Source: Colwellia sp. (GTDB lineage Bacteria; Pseudomonadota; Gammaproteobacteria; Enterobacterales; Alteromonadaceae). From it: 64,000 bases of DNA. The position numbers and the translations under genes were made by a program. The stretch lies in contig NVWU01000013.1 of the NCBI GenBank assembly GCA_002733765.1, positions 22,981-86,980 on the forward strand, written 5' to 3'. Of the stretch, positions 26,629-35,314 are shown in pieces (position 1 is the stretch's first letter; every line of letters begins with the position of its first letter). The notes under the pieces were generated by a model. The model was not told the DNA's origin. It saw nothing but the letters and a program-made list of their open reading frames with translations, and did no database searches.

Positions 26629-28116
26629 ATGAAATTTTTTAACAAAAAAATACTTGCAGTAAGTATTGCTCTAATACTTAGTTCTGCAGCCAGTTTAGCA
26701 TTGGCAAATGAAGCGGACAATGGCTCATCCGCAGCAAATGAAAGCTCAACTGCAACTACTGACAATTCAGATAATAGTAATGATTTAGATGTTGGTGGTA
26801 TAGCAGACTCAGGCAATAACAGCTCTGATAATAGCGATAACAGTGATAACAGTAATGATCTAGCTATTTCAGACAATGGTAATGATATGTCTGACAACAC
26901 AAACAACTCAGATAATAGTGATAGTTCTAATAATTCTGATAACAGTGATAACAGTAATGATTTAGATGTTGCCATTTCAGACAATGGTAATGATATGTCT
27001 GACAACACAAACAATTCAGATAACAGTGATAACTCTAATAATTCTGATAACAGTGATAACAGTAATGATCTAGCTATTTCAGACAATGGTAATGATATGT
27101 CTGACAACACAAACAATTCAGATAACAGTGATAGTTCTAATAATTCGGATAACAGTGATAACAGTAATGACCTAGCCATTTCAGACAATGGTAATGATAT
27201 GTCTGACAATACAAATAATTCAGATAACAGTGATAGTTCTAATAATTCTGATAACAGTGATAACAGTAATGATTTAGACGTTGCCATTTCAGATAACGGT
27301 AATAATAACTCCGATAATACTAATAATTCTGATAATAGTGATAGCTCTAATAATTCTGACAACAGTGATAACAGTAATGATTTAGATGTTGTGATTTCAG
27401 ATAATGGTAATGATATGTCCAATAGCTCCGATAATAGCGATAACTCGGACAACTCTGATAACAGTACTGATGTAGACTTAGCTATTTCAGATAACGGTAA
27501 TGATATGTCAAATAACTCCGACAATAGTGATAACTCGGATAGCTCTGATAATAGCGCTGATTTAGACCTTACTATTTCAGATAGCGGTAATGACTACTCA
27601 GACAACAGTGATAATTCTGATAATTCAGACAGTTCTGATAATAGTACTGATTTTGACCTAGCTGTTTCAGATAGTGGTAATGACAATTCAGATCATTCTG
27701 ATAACAGTAATAATTCGGATAACTCTGATAGTAGCATGGCTAAGGCAAGTGCCATGGGGTCTGCAGCTGCCAACAATGGTGGAGTAGCGACCGTTGATAA
27801 CTCAGATAACAGTAACAATAGTGATAATAGCGATAACAGTGGTGCTTGGGCTGATGGGTGGGGAACATCTTCAGCAAATAATGGCGGCACAGCTACTACA
27901 ACCTATAGTGTTAATGAATCTGTATTAACGGGTACTGTAACTGCTAATAGTGTGGCCTACAATTTCAACGGTGGATCTACAATAGCAACTAGTAACAATA
28001 TGACAGATACTTTTAATGGTACTGCTGGCATTAACCAGAATGTGCAAAATATTGGCAATAATGCTTTAACACAACAACAAGTGTCATTTCAAGGGAATGT
28101 TAATGTAAACCAATAA
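26629..28116 (+). CDS. Secreted Ser/Asp/Asn-rich repeat protein, candidate amyloid or adhesin subunit
   Basis: The 495-residue protein has a signal peptide (MKFFNKKILAVSIALILSS, cleavage probably after ALA at 26). Nine or more repeats of 28-36 residues follow, in which a short hydrophobic strand (L)D(V/L)AIS is followed by DNGNDMSDN and a run of NSD triplets. After the signal there is almost no Lys or Arg and no Cys, so the protein is extremely acidic. The last 60 residues change character and end GINQNVQNIGNNALTQQQVS, a motif I recall from repeat proteins encoded beside C39 peptidases and sometimes called heme utilization or adhesin proteins. It heads a four-gene cluster with a C39 peptidase. 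A structural role outside the cell, such as fibre or matrix, is inferred; no domain proves it. Confidence 0.8.
   Translation: MKFFNKKILAVSIALILSSAASLALANEADNGSSAANESSTATTDNSDNSNDLDVGGIADSGNNSSDNSDNSDNSNDLAISDNGNDMSDNTNNSDNSDSSNNSDNSDNSNDLDVAISDNGNDMSDNTNNSDNSDNSNNSDNSDNSNDLAISDNGNDMSDNTNNSDNSDSSNNSDNSDNSNDLAISDNGNDMSDNTNNSDNSDSSNNSDNSDNSNDLDVAISDNGNNNSDNTNNSDNSDSSNNSDNSDNSNDLDVVISDNGNDMSNSSDNSDNSDNSDNSTDVDLAISDNGNDMSNNSDNSDNSDSSDNSADLDLTISDSGNDYSDNSDNSDNSDSSDNSTDFDLAVSDSGNDNSDHSDNSNNSDNSDSSMAKASAMGSAAANNGGVATVDNSDNSNNSDNSDNSGAWADGWGTSSANNGGTATTTYSVNESVLTGTVTANSVAYNFNGGSTIATSNNMTDTFNGTAGINQNVQNIGNNALTQQQVSFQGNVNVNQ
26860..27735 (+). repeat. Coding tandem repeats (about 84-108 bases per unit)
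   Basis: Nine units start at 26860, 26962, 27070, 27172, 27274, 27382, 27472, 27562 and 27652. The first five are 102 or 108 bases and nearly identical. The next three are 90 bases and more diverged, and the last is 84. Each encodes one AISDNG-type strand followed by NSD triplets. The gradient from uniform to diverged units suggests expansion from the 5' side. Confidence 0.95.
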
Positions 28117-28204
28117 TGGTGAGCACATCATTTAAGGTTTATATGAAATAACGTTAAAAAGTTGCTGATATTATTGTCAGCAACTTCCTATAAGGATAAG
28201 GGCT

Positions 28205-28567
28205 ATGAAAAAGCTATATCAAAGTATTCGTTTATTAATATTATTTACCTTGTTCATTATAATAAGTAACAAAATTTCTGCCGAAAATGTTGTTGTAGAT
28301 ATTGCTATAATTGATATTGCGCCTGTAATATTCGAAGATTTAGATCAAGTACGAGGCCTTGGTGGAGTCGTTGATGTTACTAACCATGCGAATTTAGAAG
28401 CCGTGCTTACCAATAATAATGCTAGCGATAGTGTGACTGGATATAACATCATAGATCAAAGCTCATTTAATGACGCAAGTGGTGTATTTTCAATTATTCA
28501 AAATACTGGTAATAACGTCATTATTCAAGACTCGACTATTATTACTATTACAATATCTCCTAATTAA
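28205..28567 (+). CDS. Small exported protein of the repeat-protein/C39 cluster
   Basis: The 120-residue protein has a signal peptide (residues 1-26, ending ISAE). The mature part contains LDQVRGLGGVVDV, NNNASDSVTGYNIIDQSSF and FSIIQNTGNNVIIQDSTIIT. The last two segments correspond to a pattern I recall from small exported proteins that accompany C39 peptidases in gammaproteobacteria; their function is undetermined. It lies 88 bases after the repeat protein behind AAGGATAAGGGCT, and 11 bases before the peptidase gene. Alternating small and hydrophobic residues with Asn/Gln suggest beta-rich, possibly amyloid-like packing. A minor subunit, nucleator or chaperone role is possible. Confidence 0.7.
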   Translation: MKKLYQSIRLLILFTLFIIISNKISAENVVVDIAIIDIAPVIFEDLDQVRGLGGVVDVTNHANLEAVLTNNNASDSVTGYNIIDQSSFNDASGVFSIIQNTGNNVIIQDSTIITITISPN

Positions 28568-28578
28568 AGGTAAACATT

Positions 28579-29271
28579 ATGAGTAAAATATTTACGATAT
28601 TTTTACCGCTAATACTACTAATGCTTCCTGCACATGCTGGCACAGTTACTTTAGGCGGAGGTTTCAGTGGAGGTGATTTTTCAATAAAGGTTTCAAGTAT
28701 CATAGAGCAGCGTTTCAAAACTATCTATAAACAACAATATGACTTTAGTTGTGGCTCTGCCACTTTGGCCAGTTTATTGTCTTTTCATTATGACGATGTA
28801 GTAGATGAATTAATGGTTTTTAAAGATATGTATCGCTATGGAAATCAACAGAAAATACAACAAAAAGGCTTCTCATTATTAGATATGAAACTCTATTTAT
28901 CACGTCGAGGTTATAGATCTAATGGCTTTAAAATTGGTTTGAAAGAGCTTGCAAAAGCTGAAATTCCGGCCATAACTATTATTAATAATAAAGGTTATAT
29001 GCACTTTGTTATTATTAAAGGCAGTGATGAAAAGGAAGTATTAGTTGGTGATCCTGCCATAGGCATTAAAGTTTATAGCAGAGCTGAATTTGAAAAAATG
29101 TGGAACAAACAGATTTTTTTTGTTATTCAAGACAAAAAGGATATAGCATCTAATCATTACCAAACTCAGACAGAATGGAAGTTACGAGTGAAGGCCCATT
29201 TAGGACTCGCCGTTGATCATTCTAGTTTAGCATTATTTAATATGCTCCAACCTTCAGCAATTGATTTTTGA
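28579..29271 (+). CDS. Exported C39-type cysteine peptidase (FapD-like)
   Basis: After a signal peptide (cleavage near Ala20) and a short Gly-rich stretch, this 230-residue protein has a C39 bacteriocin-processing-like peptidase domain. Catalytic residues are Cys58 (YDFSCGSATLASLL), His142 (GYMHFVIIKG) and Asp158 (LVGDPAIG). There is no ABC transporter attached. Stand-alone exported C39 peptidases occur in Fap functional amyloid operons (FapD), where they are needed for export. The gene starts 11 bases after the preceding small gene and ends 21 bases before the next, so the operon is tight. The substrate is probably one of the co-encoded exported proteins; this is inference. Confidence 0.85.
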   Translation: MSKIFTIFLPLILLMLPAHAGTVTLGGGFSGGDFSIKVSSIIEQRFKTIYKQQYDFSCGSATLASLLSFHYDDVVDELMVFKDMYRYGNQQKIQQKGFSLLDMKLYLSRRGYRSNGFKIGLKELAKAEIPAITIINNKGYMHFVIIKGSDEKEVLVGDPAIGIKVYSRAEFEKMWNKQIFFVIQDKKDIASNHYQTQTEWKLRVKAHLGLAVDHSSLALFNMLQPSAIDF

Positions 29272-29292
29272 TTTAAATTTTAGGACATTTAC

Positions 29293-29784
29293 ATGAATAT
29301 AAACGCAGTCATGCTTTTAAAAAATCTATGCATAATGGTGGTATTTATAATAATTATGGGATCAGGTTTAGTTTTAGCTAGAAACGGAGAAAATATAACT
29401 TTTGAACAATCTTTAGCTATAGAAAAATGGCTTAAGGTATCGGATACAAGGTTAGCTTATTCACGAGGAGGGTTTGTATTACCTAATGGTGTAATTGTTG
29501 ATATCAGTTTTGAAAAACGTATATTTCGAAATGGTGAAGAAATCTCTAGCTCTTATTTTCAAACACCAAATAACTTGAGCTTAGTTAAAAATGGAAAATT
29601 AAATATACCAGGATTATCTAATACCTTATTTCAGTCAATTATCCAAAATGATCTCGACAATCAAACACTACAAACTATCAATAATATCAACATTGATATT
29701 AAAAATTTAAATAATATCAACTTAACCCCAAGTAATAACCAATTTTATAATTTACACTCATTGTCTACAACTATTAACTATTAA
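29293..29784 (+). CDS. Exported small protein with RGG motif, last gene of the cluster
   Basis: The 163-residue protein has a signal sequence (about 1-29) and a central stretch YSRGGFVLPNGVIVDISFEK with FRNGEEISSSYF. A C-terminal half rich in Ile, Asn and Leu follows (FQSIIQNDLDNQTLQTINN). I recall a similar order (RGGF-LxNG, xNGxxV, then VIQNxLxNQxIQ) in small proteins beside C39 peptidases; none that I know is characterised. It is cysteine-free. It could act as a chaperone, nucleator or secretion partner of the repeat protein. No FapF-like outer-membrane pore follows; the next gene is nth on the other strand. Confidence 0.7.
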   Translation: MNINAVMLLKNLCIMVVFIIIMGSGLVLARNGENITFEQSLAIEKWLKVSDTRLAYSRGGFVLPNGVIVDISFEKRIFRNGEEISSSYFQTPNNLSLVKNGKLNIPGLSNTLFQSIIQNDLDNQTLQTINNINIDIKNLNNINLTPSNNQFYNLHSLSTTINY

Positions 29785-29899
29785 CCACAAAGTTAACTCA
29801 CTTATCGTTATGGTGCTATTGTCTAGGACATAGATTATGCTTTAGTTGATTTTTTAAGTCTTATGAATGTAATCATGCTCGGAGTTATAGCTGTATATC

Positions 29900-30559
29900 C
29901 TATTCTGTTTTATCTTTAAAATCACATAAATCCTCAATTATACATGAGCCACATTTAGGTTTACGTGCAGTACAGGTATAACGGCCATGTAAGATAAACC
30001 AATGGTGTAAATTGAACATAAACTCTTTTTTATTTGGTGTGTTTTTTATTATGGCTTGTTCTGTTTGTTCAACTGTTTTACCTTTGGCGTATCCTGTACG
30101 GTTGGCAAGGCGCTGGATATGAGTATCAACTGCTAAAAAATATCTACCTTCATTATCTTTTAGCCAGCCAAAGGCTGTATTTAACACTACGTTGGCAGTT
30201 TTTCTGCCAACGCCAGGTAACGCTTCTAATGCTGCTCTGTTTTCGGGTACTTCACCACCATGTAAATCCACTAACATTTGGCATGTTTTAATAGTATTTG
30301 CGGCTTTAGTATTAAATAAGCCGATGGTTTTTATATAAGATTTCAAGCCTTCTAAACCTAAGTCTAATATTGTTTGTGGGGTATTGGCTACAGGGTATAG
30401 CTTATCGGTTGCTTTATTAACGCTAACATCGGTCGCTTGAGCTGAAAGTAATACGGCAATCAGTAATTCAAATGGTGAGCTAAAGTTTAATTCTGTGGTG
30501 GGCTCAGGGTCATTGTCACGAAGTCTGGTTAATATTTCTAAACGTTTTTCTTTGTTCAT
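29900..30559 (-). CDS. nth: Endonuclease III (Fe-S DNA glycosylase/AP lyase)
   Basis: Nth removes oxidised pyrimidines from DNA and cleaves at abasic sites. The 219-residue protein has the helix-hairpin-helix LPGVGRKTANVVLN with catalytic Lys120, the catalytic Asp145 in VDTHIQRLANRTG, and the 4Fe-4S cluster cysteines 196, 203, 206 and 212 (C-X6-C-X2-C-X5-C). An insertion of about seven residues (KDNEGRY region, 134-140) separates the two catalytic residues compared with E. coli, where Asp is residue 138. It is encoded downstream of rnfE on the same strand, the order seen in E. coli. Confidence 0.96.
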   Translation of the reverse strand: MNKEKRLEILTRLRDNDPEPTTELNFSSPFELLIAVLLSAQATDVSVNKATDKLYPVANTPQTILDLGLEGLKSYIKTIGLFNTKAANTIKTCQMLVDLHGGEVPENRAALEALPGVGRKTANVVLNTAFGWLKDNEGRYFLAVDTHIQRLANRTGYAKGKTVEQTEQAIIKNTPNKKEFMFNLHHWFILHGRYTCTARKPKCGSCIIEDLCDFKDKTE

Positions 30560-30660
30560 TTTTATTTTTCACTATTTTGTTTTCGCCACTAGTCTTTAGC
30601 TCTTCGTAACTCGTCTTTTAGCTTCTTGTAACTCGAAACTAATCTATCACAACTGAGTTG

Positions 30661-31455
30661 CTATGAATCAAAGTTTACTCTTACACGCTCGATGGCTTTG
30701 TCTGCTTCTTTAGGCTGGCGCTGTTTAATATAGGTGTCAATGGTATTTTTAAGAGCAATGATAAAGCCCATAGCAATAAAGGCACCAGGTGGCAAAATAG
30801 CCAGTAAAAATTGACTGTCTAAGTGCATAACTTCAATGCGTAAAACGGTTGCCCAATCACCTAGCAATAAATTTGCGCCGTCAAAAAGTGTTCCTTGCCC
30901 TAAAATTTCGCGTATGGCACCGAGTACTATAAGTACTAAAGCGAAACCTAACCCCATCATCAAGCCATCAAAACTTGCTTGTTTTATTGGGTTCTTAGAA
31001 GCATAGGCTTCAGCACGACCGATAATCGCGCAGTTGGTAACGATTAAAGGTAAGAATATTCCTAGTGATTGGTAGATGCCATAAGTATAAGCATTCATTA
31101 ATAATTGCACACAAGTCACGAAAGCGGCGATGATCAAAACAAAAATTGGGATACGAATTTCTTTAGGGACCCAGTGACGAATAGCCGATACTGTGGCATT
31201 TGAACACACAAGTACCAATAGGGTAGCAAGCCCTAAGCCTAAAGCATTAGTCACAGTAGCTGTTACCGCTAATAACGGGCAAAGTCCTAATAATTGTACT
31301 AATCCAGGATTGTTTTTCCATAATCCTTGTTTCGCCAGTTCTTTATATTCTTCTCTACTGGCTTGTTTAATTAAGGCAATAGCGGCTTCATCATGCGCTA
31401 CTGTGTCAGTTAACTCAGGATTATCATTGATTGTTGGCTCTGTGTTAGTGCTCAT
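30661..31455 (-). CDS. rnfE: Rnf electron transport complex subunit E
   Basis: RnfE is an integral membrane subunit of the Rnf/Rsx complex, which couples ferredoxin:NAD+ electron transfer to ion movement or, as Rsx, keeps SoxR reduced. The protein has six hydrophobic segments and the typical [17 protein letters not shown] and [19 protein letters not shown] motifs. I place the start at ATG 31455, with GAGG seven bases upstream, instead of the in-frame GTG at 31467. The start overlaps the end of rnfG by 11 bases, indicating translational coupling. RnfE and RnfA are homologous and share the TNCA motif. Confidence 0.95.
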   Translation of the reverse strand: MSTNTEPTINDNPELTDTVAHDEAAIALIKQASREEYKELAKQGLWKNNPGLVQLLGLCPLLAVTATVTNALGLGLATLLVLVCSNATVSAIRHWVPKEIRIPIFVLIIAAFVTCVQLLMNAYTYGIYQSLGIFLPLIVTNCAIIGRAEAYASKNPIKQASFDGLMMGLGFALVLIVLGAIREILGQGTLFDGANLLLGDWATVLRIEVMHLDSQFLLAILPPGAFIAMGFIIALKNTIDTYIKQRQPKEADKAIERVRVNFDS

Positions 31456-32161
31456 TATTTGCCTCACTTACCGTTTGATCTCTTTCATTTTCTTTAAGAC
31501 AAACATTAGGGCGCGTTAACAGAGAATGTTTGTTATCTTTAAAGTAAAGTAATGTTTTTTTCACGGCTTTAACAACCGCACGTGGCGTAATAGTGGCGCC
31601 AGTAAATTGATCAAATATGCCATTATCTTTTATTACAGCCCAACGATTATCGTTTTCAGATAATAGTTTTTTATCAGTAAAGGTAGTGATCCAATTACTT
31701 TTTCTTAATTCAACTTTGTCACCTAAACCTGGTGTTTCTTGATGTTTTAATACGCGTACGCCACTGACACTATCATCCATATTTATGGCAATAATTAGTT
31801 CTATATTACCATTATAACCATCAGGTGCGGTGCTAGTCATAGCAATTGCTATTGCTTGGTTATCTTGTCGAGCAATGTAAGCTGTTTGTATTTTCTTGTC
31901 GTTTGTTGAGTTGCCCAGTAGCGGAGAACTCAGACTGACACAATCTTGAGTAATATCATTATTATAACGGCTAGGTTTAATTATACTGTGTAAGGTAGTT
32001 AATAGTTGTAATTGTTCTTGGGCTTTAATTTCATCTTTTGTCAGTTCATGAACTAAGCCAACAATAGCGGTACAAATAATTGCGAATATAGCAAGTATTT
32101 GACTATTTTTTTGCATAGGTAAGCGAAAGCTAGCACTATCTTGCGGGGATTTTGTGGCCAT
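31445..32161 (-). CDS. rnfG: Rnf electron transport complex subunit G (covalent FMN)
   Basis: RnfG is anchored by one N-terminal membrane helix (about 21-42, [17 protein letters not shown]) with a periplasmic FMN-binding domain. The FMN is expected on the second Thr of the [12 protein letters not shown] motif near the C-terminus. [15 protein letters not shown] and [12 protein letters not shown] are family motifs. The start ATG overlaps the rnfD stop (TAATG), and the end overlaps rnfE. Length (238 aa) is normal. Confidence 0.95.
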   Translation of the reverse strand: MATKSPQDSASFRLPMQKNSQILAIFAIICTAIVGLVHELTKDEIKAQEQLQLLTTLHSIIKPSRYNNDITQDCVSLSSPLLGNSTNDKKIQTAYIARQDNQAIAIAMTSTAPDGYNGNIELIIAINMDDSVSGVRVLKHQETPGLGDKVELRKSNWITTFTDKKLLSENDNRWAVIKDNGIFDQFTGATITPRAVVKAVKKTLLYFKDNKHSLLTRPNVCLKENERDQTVSEANNEH

Positions 32162-33240
32162 TATTTAACTTCCCCTTGTTTGGTATTTGCTTGATGACCA
32201 TAAGTACGGGGCCGAGTGTATTGGTCAATTAATGGTGCTGCCATATTGCATAATAAAACGGCAAAAGCGATACCATCAGGGTAGCCACCAAAGGTTCTGA
32301 TTAAATAAACTAGCAAGCCTGCTAAAGCACCAATGACCAATCTACCTTTAGTACTGGTAGCACCGGTTACCGGGTCGGTTAAAATAAAGAAAGCACCTAA
32401 CATGCAACCGCCAGTTAACCAATGAAACATTGTGGATGCACTACTATCAGGGCTAATGCTATAAGCGATAAATGAGCAAATAAATAAGCTTAATAAAAAG
32501 CTCAAGGGTGTTTGCCATGCAATGGCGTTTTTAGCAATTAATACTAAACCACCAATGATAAAAGCGAAATTAACCCATTCCCAACCTAAAGCGAAATGTT
32601 CTCCAAAAATACTCTTTTCCATACTTTCAAATACTGTAAGGCCTAAACCAGTATCTGTTTTCAACGTATCTAATGGTGTGGCCATAGTAAAACCGTCAAT
32701 ACTGGTGCGTAATTGTTCTACTGAATAACCTTCTTTAGTAAAGTCAGTAAAAATAACACTTAAAGTATTAGCTAAGTCTAAGTCTATCGTCATTAACGCT
32801 AGCGGCGGTTGCCATGAAGTCATTTGTAAAGGAAATGAAATCAAAAGCATTACATAGGCAGCCATGGCCGGATTGAATGGGTTATTTCCTAAGCCACCAT
32901 AAAGTTGCTTAACCACCACGACAGCAAATGCAGCACCAATGATTGAAATCCACCACGGAGCGATAGCGGGTAAACAAATCCCAAGTAATATTGCCGTTAG
33001 TATGGCACTGCCATCAAAAAGTTGTTTGCGGATGTTTTTTTTATTTCGTAATGATAATACAATAAACTCACAAAATAATGCGGTGGTAACACCGAGTAGA
33101 ATATGAATAATATTCCCCCAGCCAAAGAAGTACCACTGAGCAAGAATGCCAGGTAATACCGCATATATAACCAAACGCATCAAAGCGGATGTTTCTGCTT
33201 TGCTGTGATTATGAGGTGAGCTTGCTATCCAAAATGCCAT
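32161..33240 (-). CDS. rnfD: Rnf electron transport complex subunit D
   Basis: RnfD is a polytopic membrane subunit that carries covalently bound FMN. The 359-residue protein begins MAFWIASSPHNHSKAETSALM, typical of the family, and has about nine hydrophobic segments. The FMN attachment Thr is expected in FTMATPLDTLK (about residue 187). GGLGNNPFNPAMAAYVMLL and FILTDPVTGATSTKGRL are conserved blocks. The gene begins two bases after rnfC ends and overlaps the rnfG start, so the three are translationally coupled. Confidence 0.96.
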   Translation of the reverse strand: MAFWIASSPHNHSKAETSALMRLVIYAVLPGILAQWYFFGWGNIIHILLGVTTALFCEFIVLSLRNKKNIRKQLFDGSAILTAILLGICLPAIAPWWISIIGAAFAVVVVKQLYGGLGNNPFNPAMAAYVMLLISFPLQMTSWQPPLALMTIDLDLANTLSVIFTDFTKEGYSVEQLRTSIDGFTMATPLDTLKTDTGLGLTVFESMEKSIFGEHFALGWEWVNFAFIIGGLVLIAKNAIAWQTPLSFLLSLFICSFIAYSISPDSSASTMFHWLTGGCMLGAFFILTDPVTGATSTKGRLVIGALAGLLVYLIRTFGGYPDGIAFAVLLCNMAAPLIDQYTRPRTYGHQANTKQGEVK

Positions 33241-33242
33241 AA

Positions 33243-35300
33243 TTATGTCGATTCTTTACTATTAGTTGTAGATGCTTGTTGAGCTTTATCTATTCTTTTA
33301 AGTTTAGCCTTTGCCACGGCTGCTGCTATTCGAGCCTTTTTTTCTTCGGCTGCAGTTGTTGTATTTTGTACTTTTTCACCTGTTTTTTCTTGTTTTATTT
33401 CTGTTGAAAATTCACTTTTTTCTGTAGAGGACTTATTTGCTTGAACTTTTTTCGCCTTTGCCTTCGCAATAGCTATTGCTATTCGAGCCTTCTTATCATC
33501 AATAATATTATTTTGAGTACTGTCATTGGTAACTGATTGTTTTTGAATTACTTCTTTTTTAGTTGTTACAGATGATTCAGCATTCGTCTCTCTAGCGAGC
33601 CTTTTGGCTTTTGCTCTTGCAATAGCAGCCTTAACTGGTGATATTTCAGCTTGATCATTGTCATTCTGTTTTTCACTGCCGATTACGGGGAACTCAGTAT
33701 TTTTGTTTTTAGCCGCTTTTTTTGCTTTTACTCGGGCCAGCGCTGCAGCTACTGCAGAACTTGCTGTTCCACCATCAGCTGATTTTTTATTCATTGTTGC
33801 TTTGCGTGCGGCAGCGGCTTTTTCATGTTTTACTTGTCGCGCTATTTTTTCTTGCTCTAAGCGAAATTTTCTTGCTTCAAAACGTGCTTTTGCTTTTTCT
33901 GCTTTGATGTCAAGTTGCTGTTGTTGGCGTATTTCAGCCTTGGCAACGCGATAATACTGTACTAAAGGAATTTGACTAGGGCATACATAGGCACAAGCAC
34001 CACAGTCAATACAATCAAATAAATTAAGTTGAGCTAACTGTTGGTGATCTTTTGCTTTCGCACTCCATTGTAACTCTTGAGGTAACAACTGACTTGGGCA
34101 TACATCAGCACATTGACCACAGCGAATACACTCAACCTCATTAGAGTTATGGTCAAAAGCACTAGGCATTTCCACTTTACTTGGCGCTAAAATGCAGTTG
34201 CTGGTTTTTATAATAGGCACTTGCTCATTTAAAATGCTAAAACCCATTAATGGCCCACCCATAATCACTGGGGGCTGTGCCGAATTAGGAGTAGATTTTT
34301 TCTCGCTAACCTCACTGACAAAACCTGCTTGATAAAGTAAATAGCTAACCTGTGTTCCTAATAAAACCCAAAAATTTTGAGGCTTTGATAAAGCGTTACC
34401 TGTTAAGGTTACTACACGGCGAATAAGTGGAATGTCATTGATGACCGCATCGCTAATAGCAAAACAGGTTGCAACATTTTGTACTACAATACCCGAGTTA
34501 ATAGGTAATGTGCCGCTGTTAACTTCTTTGCCTGTTAAAATCTTTATTAACTGTTTTTCACCACCCGTGGGATATTTAGTGGGTAAAACACAGACTTTTA
34601 TTTTTGCATTGTGTTTAGTCGCTTGCTGTAACGCTTTTATTGCTTGTGGTTTATTATCTTCAATACCGATCAAAATAAAAGTGGGGGTAAGTAATTGATC
34701 GAGTATTTTTATACCATCCACAATGGCTTCACTTTGTTCACGCATTAATAAGTCATCGGCAGTAATGTAGGGTTCACATTCAGCCGCATTGATTATTAGA
34801 AAGTCGATACCTGGTTTTGTATTCACTTTAATGTGCGTAGGAAAACCAGCTCCACCCATACCTGCAATACCAGCCTCGGCAATTTTTTTAATAATTTCTT
34901 GATTATTTAACTTGGAGAAATCTTGACAAATTTCACGTTTTTTCCAAGTGTCTTCACCATCTACATCAATAAATAAGCATAATTCACTCAAACCTGAAGG
35001 GTGAGCAATAACAGATTTTTTAATTGCCGTAATTGTTCCACTCGTTGGTGCATGCACAGGAACCGCCATAGGGTTAGCACTTTGAGTGAGTGCCTGACCT
35101 TTAAGTACTTTGTCGCCAACCTTAACAAGTAAGTCACCTTGACGACCAATATGTTGTTGTAAGGGTAAAATTAATTGTTTTGGTAATGCTAATTGTTTAA
35201 TGGGTTTAGCAGAGGTTATTGCCTTTTGCTCTGGTGGATGAATACCGCCATGAAAATGCCAGAATTTACCTTGGTTGATACGCTCAATAATAGAATCCAT
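33243..35300 (-). CDS. rnfC: Rnf electron transport complex subunit C
   Basis: RnfC is the peripheral NADH/FMN subunit of Rnf. The 685-residue protein has the N-terminal FHGGIHPPE, the glycine-rich nucleotide site GIAGMGGAGFPTHIK (about 143-157), and two ferredoxin-type motifs: CIRCGQCADVCPSQ (about 395-408) and CIDCGACAYVCPSQ (about 434-447). The last 220 residues are a Lys/Ala-rich tail with recurring (K/R)xAIAxAKAKr blocks, found in gammaproteobacterial RnfC but variable in length. It lies between rnfB (14 bases upstream) and rnfD (2 bases downstream). Confidence 0.96.
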   Translation of the reverse strand: MDSIIERINQGKFWHFHGGIHPPEQKAITSAKPIKQLALPKQLILPLQQHIGRQGDLLVKVGDKVLKGQALTQSANPMAVPVHAPTSGTITAIKKSVIAHPSGLSELCLFIDVDGEDTWKKREICQDFSKLNNQEIIKKIAEAGIAGMGGAGFPTHIKVNTKPGIDFLIINAAECEPYITADDLLMREQSEAIVDGIKILDQLLTPTFILIGIEDNKPQAIKALQQATKHNAKIKVCVLPTKYPTGGEKQLIKILTGKEVNSGTLPINSGIVVQNVATCFAISDAVINDIPLIRRVVTLTGNALSKPQNFWVLLGTQVSYLLYQAGFVSEVSEKKSTPNSAQPPVIMGGPLMGFSILNEQVPIIKTSNCILAPSKVEMPSAFDHNSNEVECIRCGQCADVCPSQLLPQELQWSAKAKDHQQLAQLNLFDCIDCGACAYVCPSQIPLVQYYRVAKAEIRQQQQLDIKAEKAKARFEARKFRLEQEKIARQVKHEKAAAARKATMNKKSADGGTASSAVAAALARVKAKKAAKNKNTEFPVIGSEKQNDNDQAEISPVKAAIARAKAKRLARETNAESSVTTKKEVIQKQSVTNDSTQNNIIDDKKARIAIAIAKAKAKKVQANKSSTEKSEFSTEIKQEKTGEKVQNTTTAAEEKKARIAAAVAKAKLKRIDKAQQASTTNSKEST

Positions 35301-35314
35301 AGGGTTATATTTTC

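Noticed and set aside
26592..27524. 310-codon minus-strand ORF rich in Ser and Leu repeats
   Set aside because: It is the antisense shadow of the NSD-repeat gene; the plus strand has a signal peptide, a ribosome site and operon context.
26860..27735. Regular repeats that could suggest a CRISPR-like array
   Set aside because: Units are in-frame coding repeats of unequal length with no unique spacers between conserved repeats, and no cas genes are near.
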